DNA of 39,927 nucleotides from DASVEE01 sp036399695 (GTDB lineage Bacteria; Acidobacteriota; Thermoanaerobaculia; Gp7-AA8). Shown here piece by piece: positions 29,761 to 37,176 of the stretch. Positions within the stretch are counted from its first letter, which is position 1. The number at the start of each line of letters is the position of its first letter. The notes under the pieces were generated by a model that saw nothing but the letters and a program-made list of their open reading frames with translations, did not search any database and was not told the DNA's origin. The position numbers and the translations under genes were made by a program. The stretch is from the NCBI GenBank assembly GCA_036399695.1, contig DASWMP010000316.1:1-39927 (forward strand), read 5' to 3'.

Positions 29761-30924
29761 TCAGGGCTCGAGCCCATACCCCCCGCGGCACAGCGTCTCC
29801 ACCCCGTACTCCCGCACGACGAACGTGTCTTCGATGCGGACGCCCAGCTCCTGGTCGGGGAAGTAGAGACCGGGCTCGATCGTGACGACGTCGCCTACCT
29901 CGATCAGGTCACGGTTCGACGGCGTGAGGCCGAAGAAGGGCTTCTCGTGAATGTCGAGGCCCACGCCGTGACCGAGCGAGTGGACGTAGCCGGAGAGCGT
30001 GGCCGGCTGGGAGCGCGTCGTGGCGAAGCCGTTCTTCTCGAAGTAGTCGCAGACGAGCGTCTGGTACGAGCTGGCCTGCGTGCCCGGCCTCATCGCGTCG
30101 CGGGCTCCTGCGAAGGCGGTGAGCACGTGCTGATGGGTGCGGCGCAGCTCCTCCGGGATCGGGCCGACGCAGAAGGTGCGCGTCAGGTCGAAGAAGTAGC
30201 CGCTGTCGCGATCGGCGGGGAAGATGTCGAGGACGATCGGCACCGATGGGCGGATCGTCGCGTTCGCGTCGCCGCGTGAGTGGGGGATGCCGGCGTCGCG
30301 CCCCTGAGAGAGGATCGTCTCGTGATCCTCGATCATGCCGAGGCGGGCGATCTCGTGCGAGACGAACTCCTTGAGCTCGCCGAGCTTCCGCACTTTTCCC
30401 TCGCGCAACAGCGCGCGGACGCCGTCCACCACCTGCTCCGTGCGCTCGCCCACCGAGCGGATCTTCTCGATCTCCCACTCTTCCTTTCGCTTGCGGGCGA
30501 GCTGGATCAGGTCCTCGCCGCCTGCGCGATGAATGCGCGTACCCAGCCGGTCCAGAATGCCGTGGTAGAGCTGGATCGGGATGTTGCCGTAGAAGGCGAT
30601 GGCGTCCGGCGCCTCGAGCTCGCGGAAGACGAGCTCGAAGAACTCGGCATAGGCTTCGACCGTCGTCGTCGCCTCGCGAAAGATGCGGTCATGATCGAAC
30701 TCGTTGACGAGGCGGACCTCGAGTCCCGTGGCCGCTGCTTCGTCACGCTCCATCGGATAGGCCACGAGGATCGGTGCGCGATCCACCATCTTCACCGCAT
30801 AGCCGCGCGTCACCTTCGCACCGCGTGACAGCCAGCGAAACGATGCATGCATCGCCTCGTGCATCGGCACGACGACGGTGCCGATCCCGCGCGAGGACAT
30901 CAGACGGTCCAGATCGGAGAGCAT
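29761..30924 (-). CDS. M24 family metallopeptidase (Xaa-Pro aminopeptidase-like)
   Basis: A 387-residue cytoplasmic peptidase with an N-terminal creatinase-like domain (1-150) and a C-terminal pita-bread domain. The five metal ligands are in place: Asp in VLDIFPA, Asp in FFDLTRTF, His in LGHGVGLDIHE, Glu in TIEPGLYF and Glu in VRIEDTFVV. It removes N-terminal residues before proline, or hydrolyses similar amides. The 5' side is the 287-bp gap with a heptamer array and one REP palindrome. No clear operon partner. Confidence 0.94.
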   Translation of the reverse strand: MLSDLDRLMSSRGIGTVVVPMHEAMHASFRWLSRGAKVTRGYAVKMVDRAPILVAYPMERDEAAATGLEVRLVNEFDHDRIFREATTTVEAYAEFFELVFRELEAPDAIAFYGNIPIQLYHGILDRLGTRIHRAGGEDLIQLARKRKEEWEIEKIRSVGERTEQVVDGVRALLREGKVRKLGELKEFVSHEIARLGMIEDHETILSQGRDAGIPHSRGDANATIRPSVPIVLDIFPADRDSGYFFDLTRTFCVGPIPEELRRTHQHVLTAFAGARDAMRPGTQASSYQTLVCDYFEKNGFATTRSQPATLSGYVHSLGHGVGLDIHEKPFFGLTPSNRDLIEVGDVVTIEPGLYFPDQELGVRIEDTFVVREYGVETLCRGGYGLEP

Positions 30925-30947
30925 AGGGGGCGCATTGTAGTGGGGGA

Positions 30948-31170
30948 GTTGGGCGGTTGGCGTTGGACGGTGGCATTAGGCATTAGGCAGTAGGCAGTTG
31001 GCAGTAGGCAGTGGAGAAGGCTGACCGACAGGAGTGTCGGTCCCACATCTGGTTCCGCCACTGCCAACCGCCAACCGCCAACTGCCAACCGCCAACCGCC
31101 AACCGCCAACTGCCAACTGCCAACCGCCAACTGCCAACCGCCACTGCCAACCGCCAACTGCCAACCGCCG
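30948..31170. repeat. Heptamer array with REP palindrome at its centre
   Basis: The left arm (30948-31014) consists of ggcatta, ggcagta and ggcagtt words. The right arm (31056-31170) is about 16 copies of cYgccaa (ctgccaa or ccgccaa). The arms are inverted relative to each other. Between them is the palindrome gaccgacaggagtgtcggtc (31023-31042) followed by ccacatct. It occupies the divergent region between the M24 and EEP genes, where promoters are expected. Confidence 0.92.
31023..31048 (+). repeat. REP-like palindrome, copy with paired base changes
   Basis: The palindrome gaccgacaggagtgtcggtc plus ccacat. Compared with the copy at 3031, position 4 changed from a to c and the paired position 17 from t to g, which keeps the stem intact. 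Confidence 0.88.
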
Positions 31171-31211
31171 GCTGTCTCAGGCACGTTCCTCGCTTCGCCA
31201 GCCTCGACCGG

Positions 31212-31907
31212 ATGTTCGAGCTGAAAGTAATGTCGTACAACATCCAGGGGCACGCGGCGGCGCGGCGGTCGGACCATATCCCGAAGCTCGCCGAGACGAT
31301 TGCCGCCGTGGGTGCCGACGTGGTGGGGCTGCAGGAAGTGCATTGCCGAACCCGCGCCTCGTCCGCTCACCAGGGCGAACAGCTCGCCGCCCTCACCGGC
31401 ATGCACCTCCAGTTTGGACGGAGCTGCGGCATGGACGGCGGCGACTACGGCAACGCCATCCTTACGCGCGGCACCGTCGAAAGCTCGCACGTCTACCCTC
31501 TACCTGGTTCCGGCGAGCCCCGTTCCGTCCTGCAGGCCGACGTCGCCATCGATGGCGCGAAGCTCAGCTTCTTCGTGACTCACCTCGCCGCGTGGGGACG
31601 TCTGCTGCGCGTGGCGCGCATGCGCCAGATCGCCGAGCTCGGCGACGTCATCGCCCGCGGCCAGTTGCCGCACATCCTCGTCGGCGACTTCAACGTCCCG
31701 CCGGCCGCCGACGAGATCCGCACGCTGTTGTCCCACGGTCATCTGCGCATCGCCGGCGACACGAAAGAAGTGACGTTCCCGATGACGCGGCAGCGTCTCG
31801 ACTACGTGTTCTGCGATCCACGCTGGGAGTTCGTCGATTCAGAAGTCATCCGGCGCGGCCCTTCCGATCACTGGCCGCTGATCGTCCGTCTGCGGCTGCG
31901 GGAGTGA
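31212..31907 (+). CDS. Endonuclease/exonuclease/phosphatase family hydrolase
   Basis: A 231-residue metal-dependent phosphodiesterase-type enzyme. The ATG at 31212 gives MFELKVMSYNIQGH, the classic EEP start with the metal-site Asn10; frame upstream of it is repeat DNA. Further motifs are LQEVH (Glu42), VGDFNVPP, and SDHWPL with the terminal His. It may act on DNA, inositol phosphates or sphingomyelin-type lipids; the pairing with a phospholipase-D-type gene directly downstream (overlap or 2-bp gap) favours a lipid or head-group role, by inference. No signal peptide is seen. Confidence 0.9.
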   Translation: MFELKVMSYNIQGHAAARRSDHIPKLAETIAAVGADVVGLQEVHCRTRASSAHQGEQLAALTGMHLQFGRSCGMDGGDYGNAILTRGTVESSHVYPLPGSGEPRSVLQADVAIDGAKLSFFVTHLAAWGRLLRVARMRQIAELGDVIARGQLPHILVGDFNVPPAADEIRTLLSHGHLRIAGDTKEVTFPMTRQRLDYVFCDPRWEFVDSEVIRRGPSDHWPLIVRLRLRE

Positions 31908-31909
31908 GT

Positions 31910-33178
31910 TTGACGACATTACCGACCTGGGTCCTCATCGTCTTCGGTATCACGTTCGTATTGATGGTGGGGATCATCTGGTCCCTCAAACGCCGCTCCC
32001 ATCCCCGCCTCAAGATCGAGAGCGACCTCGGAATCAACCAGCTCATCTCCTCCATCTGCGGCGTCACCCAGAGCACCATGCTCGACGGCAACGACGTGCA
32101 GCTCGTGCAGAACGGCGAGTTCTTCGATCGCCTCTTCGCCGACCTGAAGGAAGCGCGGCACAGCATCAACCTCGAGGCCTTCCTGGCGAGAGAAGGGGAG
32201 GTCACGCGCAGGACAGCCGACGTCCTGTCGGCGAAGGCACGTGAGGGAGTGCGCGTCCGCGTCATGCTCGATGCGAGCGGCGGCCGCAAGTTCGGCAAGC
32301 AGTCGCTCAAGCAGATGCGCGAGGCGGGCGTGAAGGTCAAGGAGTACCACCCGCTCCACGTCGCCAATCTCGGCAAGTTGAACAACCGCGACCACCGCAA
32401 GATCGTCGTGATGGACGGGAAACTCGCGTACGTTGGCGGTCACTGCTTCGTCGACACCTGGCTCGGCAACGCCGAAGACAAAAAGCACTTCCGCGACATC
32501 TCGGCGCGCGTGGCCGGCCCCGTCGTCGCACAACTGCAGTCCGCCTTCTCGGAAAACTGGCTGGAGGAAAGCGGTGAAGTCATCGGCGGCGACGAATACT
32601 TCCCGGACATCGAGCCCGCCGGCGACACGAAAGCGCACGTCGTCTACGTCTCCGCGGCCGGCAGTCCTTCAGCCGTCGAGCTGCTGCACTACATGGCGCT
32701 GCATGCCGCCCGGAAGAGCATCACGATCCAGAACCCCTACTTTCTTCCCGACAAATCAGCGCGCAACGTCATGATCGACGCCGTTCGCCGCGGCGTGAAC
32801 GTGCGCATCATGATCCCGCACCAGACAGCCAGCGACGCCCCGATCGTCCAGCACGCCAGCCACCATCACTACGGCACGTTGCTCAAAGGCGGCGTACGCC
32901 TCTTCGACTACCGCAGAACGCTGCTCCACCAGAAAGTCATGACCATCGACGGCTGCTGGTCCAGCGTCGGCTCCACCAACTTCGACAACCGCTCCTTCGA
33001 GGTCAACGACGAAGTGTCGATGGTGGTCTACGACGAACGCATTGCCACCCAGCTCGAAGAGATCTTCGAGAAGGACCTGGCCGAGGCCACGGAAGTGACG
33101 CTCGACGAGTGGCGCCGCCGCCCGGCGATGCACAAGGTGCGGGACTTTTTCTCGTTTCTGCTGGGCGAGCAGTTGTAG
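31910..33178 (+). CDS. Phospholipase D / cardiolipin synthase-like protein
   Basis: A 422-residue membrane-anchored enzyme with one N-terminal helix (about 4-24: PTWVLIVFGITFVLMVGIIW) and two HKD motifs: HRKIVVMDG and LHQKVMTIDG, each followed by the GG or GS-x-N segment (YVGGH, SVGSTNFDNRS). The TTG at 31910 is chosen because gggag (31900-31904) is well spaced; a GTG at 31904 would overlap the EEP stop and add two residues. It would transfer phosphatidyl groups, for example to make cardiolipin. Translation is coupled to the EEP gene. Confidence 0.9.
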   Translation: MTTLPTWVLIVFGITFVLMVGIIWSLKRRSHPRLKIESDLGINQLISSICGVTQSTMLDGNDVQLVQNGEFFDRLFADLKEARHSINLEAFLAREGEVTRRTADVLSAKAREGVRVRVMLDASGGRKFGKQSLKQMREAGVKVKEYHPLHVANLGKLNNRDHRKIVVMDGKLAYVGGHCFVDTWLGNAEDKKHFRDISARVAGPVVAQLQSAFSENWLEESGEVIGGDEYFPDIEPAGDTKAHVVYVSAAGSPSAVELLHYMALHAARKSITIQNPYFLPDKSARNVMIDAVRRGVNVRIMIPHQTASDAPIVQHASHHHYGTLLKGGVRLFDYRRTLLHQKVMTIDGCWSSVGSTNFDNRSFEVNDEVSMVVYDERIATQLEEIFEKDLAEATEVTLDEWRRRPAMHKVRDFFSFLLGEQL

Positions 33179-33233
33179 GGAGGGAGCGTTTTCAGAACGG
33201 AAATGTCGATCCCCGGCGGACAGCGAGGCGAAG

Positions 33234-33386
33234 TTTGGAGTGCGGCAGCGACGCCTCATCAGCTGCCGCTTTCCCATAGCCGCAGCGGCGAGCTGCGGCC
33301 TGCGTGCTACACCAGGAAGGGCGGAAGCTCGACGCTTCCGCTATGTGAAAGCGGCAGATGATGAAGCATCGCTGCCGCACTCCAAA
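33234..33386. repeat. 153-bp inverted-repeat element, copy 2 (MITE/REP-like)
   Basis: It begins tttggagtgcggcagcga and ends with the inverse (tcgctgccgcactccaaa). Internal order matches copy 1 at 2244-2397: ctgccgctttc, an agcgg-type palindrome, a short spacer, then the inverted arm with gaaagcggcag. This copy has the better preserved ends. It lies in the convergent gap between the phospholipase-D-type gene and the sigma-like gene. The remaining 33179-33421 sequence shows no gene. Confidence 0.92.
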
Positions 33387-33421
33387 CTCTTGACCACCGA
33401 CCACAGCTTCACGCCGGTCCG

Positions 33422-34324
33422 CTACGCACTCCCGCAATCCAGCAGCAGCTCCTCGACCGCGTCCTTCTTCACGCCCGCTTTTTCCACCGCGAAGCGCAAT
33501 CTGAGGAGCAGTTTGTCGATGCGCTTGTACAGCTTCTTCTGATCGAGCTGCAGGCGCCGGGCGATCTCCGGCACTTTGCAGGCTTCCCAGAAGCGCATGC
33601 GCAGGATGCATTGATCTTCCGCGTCGAACTCGGACATGACGGTGTCGATGGCCTGCGTCGCCGTCTCCGCGGTGCGGGCCCGGTCGCGGGCGAGCAGGCG
33701 GTCGTCTGCGCTGCCTTCCGTCGCGGCGTCGGCGGTCATGCCGTCGCGCACGAGGACGGGGCGGGGGCGGCGGATCGGCAGGCGGACGTAGATCGCCTCC
33801 AGCTCCAGGTTCGTGTACGTCGAGCCGGTCCGTCCGACGAGGAGCTGCGTGGCTTCCGTGTAAGAGTAGCCGTCGCGCGTGAGCATGCGCTCCAGCGTCA
33901 CGGCCTTGTCGCCGAGCCGCTTGGCCTCTGCTGACGGGCGCCACTTGCCCCACATCTCGATGCGCTGCTGGTTGAAGATGCGCTGGATGACGGTCGTCAG
34001 GTACGTCGGCAGCGTCGAGCGCCCTTCGAACTTGCGGAGGATCGCGTAATCGTTCTCGATGAGCCGCAGCTTCACCTCGCCGATCAGCTCCGCGGTTTCG
34101 TCGTCAGTCATGTGATTGCGGCGGCAGATGAAGGCCGCGATCCGTTCGACCGTACCGAGGTGGGCGAGGAAGAGCTGCTGGGCCGCTTCGCGGGCGTGGT
34201 ACTCCATGACCAGCGTGCGAATCACATCAACGGCCGGTTCGGCATCGACGCCGGTATCGCGCAGCTCCTCCATGATCAACCTCATGGGCGCCTGCTCGCA
34301 GAATTGTTCGTCCTGTTCGTTCAT
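33422..34324 (-). CDS. Sigma-70-family sigma factor-like protein B
   Basis: A 300-residue protein. The ATG at 34324 overlaps the stop of the upstream sigma-like gene (ATGA), with an aagga site six bases upstream; a further ATG at 34348 lies inside that gene. Residues 58-125 look like sigma region 2 (VERIAAFICRRNHMTDDETA ... KFEGRSTLPTYLTTVIQRIF). Region 4 is at about 230-285 (DAEDQCILRMRFWEACKVPEIARRL ... KKLYKRIDKLLLRLR), a helix-turn-helix. The N-terminal 55 residues and the middle 100 residues are extra compared with ordinary ECF factors. No anti-sigma factor is adjacent. Confidence 0.83.
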   Translation of the reverse strand: MNEQDEQFCEQAPMRLIMEELRDTGVDAEPAVDVIRTLVMEYHAREAAQQLFLAHLGTVERIAAFICRRNHMTDDETAELIGEVKLRLIENDYAILRKFEGRSTLPTYLTTVIQRIFNQQRIEMWGKWRPSAEAKRLGDKAVTLERMLTRDGYSYTEATQLLVGRTGSTYTNLELEAIYVRLPIRRPRPVLVRDGMTADAATEGSADDRLLARDRARTAETATQAIDTVMSEFDAEDQCILRMRFWEACKVPEIARRLQLDQKKLYKRIDKLLLRLRFAVEKAGVKKDAVEELLLDCGSA

Positions 34325-34935
34325 GGAAGATCCTTCTTTCCCAGGCACCGCGCCAGCCGGCGGTTCAGGTTGTAAATCTCCGTGCGGGAGACTCCGAGCT
34401 CCGCGGCGTACGCCGCCGCGTCTTCACAAAACTCTTGTGTCAGTAGAGAGATGTAGCGCCGCATCCGGCTGTCGTCGCCGAACAGCTCGAGCAGCTTTTC
34501 CAGCCACTCGCCGGCGATGAGCCGCCGCTCGACACCCACGTCCGGATCGACCAGCTCGTCCGGGGTCACACCTCCGGTCTCACCCGGATCGACGATCGGC
34601 TGGTGGGGGAGGCGGCTCTCGATGCTGTTGCCGAGGTGGCTCACCTGACTCCGGATGATCCCGGCCAGCAATTGAAAGAGGGAGACGGGCTTGTGCCGCT
34701 GGCGCTGCCCGGTCAGTAACTTGACGAAGGCCTCCTGCACCAGGTCGCGGGCCAGCAGCCCCACCGGAGGCCGGGCCGTCCCGGGCCGCCAGACGTGTTT
34801 CCGCACCAGCCAACTCGCGTAGAGAACGAGACGGTGGGTCAGCTCTTCGAGGTCGGCTTCAGCAAGCATCCGGGCGGTTTCCGGGTGGAGCTGTCGCGGC
34901 TCATACGGCGCCCCGGAACGTGGATCGGCACTCAT
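34321..34935 (-). CDS. Sigma-70-family sigma factor-like protein A
   Basis: A 204-residue protein. The central part (about 60-115: ARDLVQEAFVKLLTG ... SLFQLLAGIIRSQVSHL) matches sigma region 2, including the D-LVQEAF-KL core-binding helix. The C-terminus (about 160-200: FCEDAAAYAAELGVSRTEIYNLNRRLARCL) is a helix-turn-helix like region 4, but the whole is shorter than its partner. The stop overlaps the start of the second sigma-like gene by four bases (ATGA), so the two are made together. The divergent neighbour is kup, 151 bp away. Confidence 0.8.
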   Translation of the reverse strand: MSADPRSGAPYEPRQLHPETARMLAEADLEELTHRLVLYASWLVRKHVWRPGTARPPVGLLARDLVQEAFVKLLTGQRQRHKPVSLFQLLAGIIRSQVSHLGNSIESRLPHQPIVDPGETGGVTPDELVDPDVGVERRLIAGEWLEKLLELFGDDSRMRRYISLLTQEFCEDAAAYAAELGVSRTEIYNLNRRLARCLGKKDLP

Positions 34936-35086
34936 GTTGGTCTGCTACTTAGTGCCGCCCAAACGTCAGAATTCGCCACAGGGAGTAGAAAAATATTTTC
35001 AACTGTCCGTTTCCGCTGGCGAGCCCAAGAAGCCCGCGCGCCCGGTGGCACGTTTGTGGTAAGTTCAGCGTCTCCTTCGGGAACGA

Positions 35087-36964
35087 ATGGAAGCCGCAGA
35101 TAAGCCGCACAGCCGTCGGTACTTTTACACGCTCGCGCTCGGAGCTCTCGGAGTCGTCTATGGCGATATCGGCACGAGCCCGTTGTACGCGTTCCGTGAG
35201 TGCTTTTCCAAAGAGCACCATCTGCCGCTGACGGCTCCGAACATCCTCGGTATCCTCTCGCTGATCTTCTGGTCGCTCGTCGTCATCATCTCCATCAAAT
35301 ACCTGGTGTTCGTGATGCGGGCCGACAACCGCGGCGAAGGCGGCATCCTCGCGCTCATGTCGCTCGTCGAGCCGAAGAAGTCGAAGCGCCGCGGCGTGCT
35401 GATCGGGCTCGGGCTCTTCGGCTCGGCGCTGCTCTACGGCGACGGCGTCATCACGCCGGCCATCTCAGTCCTCAGCGCCATCGAAGGTCTGGAAGTCGTG
35501 ACGCCGGTCTTCACGCCCTACGTCATCCCGATCACCATCGCCGTAATTTTCGCGCTCTTCGCGGTCCAGAAAAGCGGTACCGCAAAGGTCGGCGCGATCT
35601 TCGGGCCGGTGATGATCGTCTGGTTCCTGACGCTCGCGGTGATGGGCATCTACCAGATCATCCACGAGCCGTCGGTGCTGAAGGCGGTCTCGCCGACGTA
35701 CGCTTTCGGCTTCTTCGCCCATAACGGGGTGGCGGGGTGGTTGATCCTCGGCACGGTCTTCCTCGTCGTCACCGGCGGTGAGGCGCTGTACGCAGACATG
35801 GGACACTTCGGTCTCGCGCCGATCCGTCGCGTCTGGTTCCTGTTCGTCTTTCCGGCGCTCCTGCTCAACTACTTCGGGCAGGGCTCGTACCTGCTGCATA
35901 CACCTGCCGGCGTGAAGAACCCCTTCTTCATGATGGCTCCGTCGTGGGCGATCTATCCGCTGATCATCCTGTCGACGGTCGCGGCGAGCATCGCCTCGCA
36001 GGCCGTCATCTCCGGCGCCTTCTCGCTCACCCGGCAGGCCGTGCAGCTCGGTTATCTGCCGCGCATGCGCATCCGCCACACGTCGGCCCGCGAGATCGGC
36101 CAGATCTACATCCCCTCGGTGAACTGGATGCTCATGCTGGCCGCGATCGGTCTGGTGGTGGCGTTCGGGTCGTCGAGCAACCTGGCGGCCGCTTACGGTG
36201 TCTCCGTCACGACGACGATGCTGATCACGACGCTGCTCCTCGCACTCATCGCGAAGGAACGGTGGAAGTGGAGCATGGCGGCGATCGTCGGCCTGACGAT
36301 TCCGTTCCTCATCATCGATTTCGCCTTCTTCAGCTCGAACATCATCAAGGTCCCGCACGGCGGCTGGTTCCCTCTGCTGGTGGCCATCGTGATCTATGGG
36401 CTCATGACGACATGGCGGGCCGGCCGGCGCATCCTGACGAAGCGGCTCGCTCAGCAGACGCTGTCCGTCGACGCGTTCCTCCGCGATCTCGGCAACAACC
36501 GCATTCCGCGCGTCCCCGGCACGGCGATCTTCATGTCCCGCAGTCCGGAAGGTATCCCCACGACGCTCCTGCACAACATCAAGCACAACAAGGTCGTACA
36601 CCAGCGCGTCGTGCTGCTCACGGTGGAGATCGAGGAGCGCTCGCACCTCGGGCCGGAAGAACGCTTCGAGTGGGAGAGCCTCCAGCACGGCGTCTATCGC
36701 CTGACGCTCTACTTCGGTTTCATGGAAGATCCGGACATTCCGGCCGTGCTCGAGAAGCTGCCCCCGGAGCCCGTGTCGTTCAATCCGATGGCCACGAGCT
36801 ACTTCCTCGGCCGCGAGACGCTGATCCCGACGAAAGCCCCAGGCATGGCCATCTGGCGCGAGCACCTCTTCGCCTGGATGATGCGCAACTCCTCGAGCGC
36901 CTCGCAGTTCTTCAACCTCCCGGCGAACCAGGTGATCGAGCTCGGCGCGCAGGTAGAGCTGTAA
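35087..36964 (+). CDS. kup: Kup-type potassium uptake protein
   Basis: A 625-residue inner-membrane K+/H+ symporter of normal length, with about 12 membrane helices in the first 440 residues and a cytoplasmic C-terminal domain. Family motifs are clear: ALGALGVVYGDIGTSPLYAF near residue 20, GEGGILALMSL, GDGVITPAISVLSA, GGEALYADMGHFG and ASQAVISGAFSLTRQAVQLG. The ATG follows a ggga stretch. The 151-bp upstream gap has no room for a cyclic-di-AMP riboswitch, so control must be at the promoter or protein level. A heptamer array follows the stop directly. Confidence 0.97.
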   Translation: MEAADKPHSRRYFYTLALGALGVVYGDIGTSPLYAFRECFSKEHHLPLTAPNILGILSLIFWSLVVIISIKYLVFVMRADNRGEGGILALMSLVEPKKSKRRGVLIGLGLFGSALLYGDGVITPAISVLSAIEGLEVVTPVFTPYVIPITIAVIFALFAVQKSGTAKVGAIFGPVMIVWFLTLAVMGIYQIIHEPSVLKAVSPTYAFGFFAHNGVAGWLILGTVFLVVTGGEALYADMGHFGLAPIRRVWFLFVFPALLLNYFGQGSYLLHTPAGVKNPFFMMAPSWAIYPLIILSTVAASIASQAVISGAFSLTRQAVQLGYLPRMRIRHTSAREIGQIYIPSVNWMLMLAAIGLVVAFGSSSNLAAAYGVSVTTTMLITTLLLALIAKERWKWSMAAIVGLTIPFLIIDFAFFSSNIIKVPHGGWFPLLVAIVIYGLMTTWRAGRRILTKRLAQQTLSVDAFLRDLGNNRIPRVPGTAIFMSRSPEGIPTTLLHNIKHNKVVHQRVVLLTVEIEERSHLGPEERFEWESLQHGVYRLTLYFGFMEDPDIPAVLEKLPPEPVSFNPMATSYFLGRETLIPTKAPGMAIWREHLFAWMMRNSSSASQFFNLPANQVIELGAQVEL

Positions 36965-37166
36965 ATGGATTGAGGATTGAGGAGTGAGGATTGAGGAAAG
37001 CTCCGCCCGGCTTTCCTTTCTCAATCCTCAATCCTCAATCCAATCAAACTGCGCTCCGCCCGGCTTCCCTTTCTCAAATCCTCAATCCTCAATCCAATCA
37101 AACTGCGCTCCGCCCGGCTTTCCTTTCTCAATCCTCAATCCTCAATCCTCAATCCTCAATCCATTA
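36965..37166. repeat. Ctcaatc heptamer array with a 54-bp higher-order repeat
   Basis: Directly after the kup stop come gattgag words (36970-36999), then inverted ctcaatc words. The right part is a higher-order tandem: a unit holding caaactgcgctccgcccggctt plus ctcaatc words recurs with a 54-bp period (the caaactgcg segment at 37045 and 37099), with a related third at the left. The array ends nine bases before the acyl-CoA dehydrogenase ATG, so it also covers that gene's leader and probably its ribosome site. Confidence 0.92.
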
Positions 37167-37176
37167 AACTGCCCCC

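Noticed and set aside
31011..31211. N-terminal extensions of the EEP gene through the heptamer array
   Set aside because: The extension would be encoded only by repeat words. The ATG at 31212 gives the exact family start with its metal-site Asn.
35056..35072. Sigma-54-type promoter before kup (tggcacgtttgtggt)
   Set aside because: The -24-like tggcac is present, but the -12 element has gg in place of the needed gc, so the match fails.
34936..35086. Cyclic-di-AMP (ydaO) riboswitch before kup
   Set aside because: The gap is only 151 bp and none of the conserved ydaO core blocks are visible.
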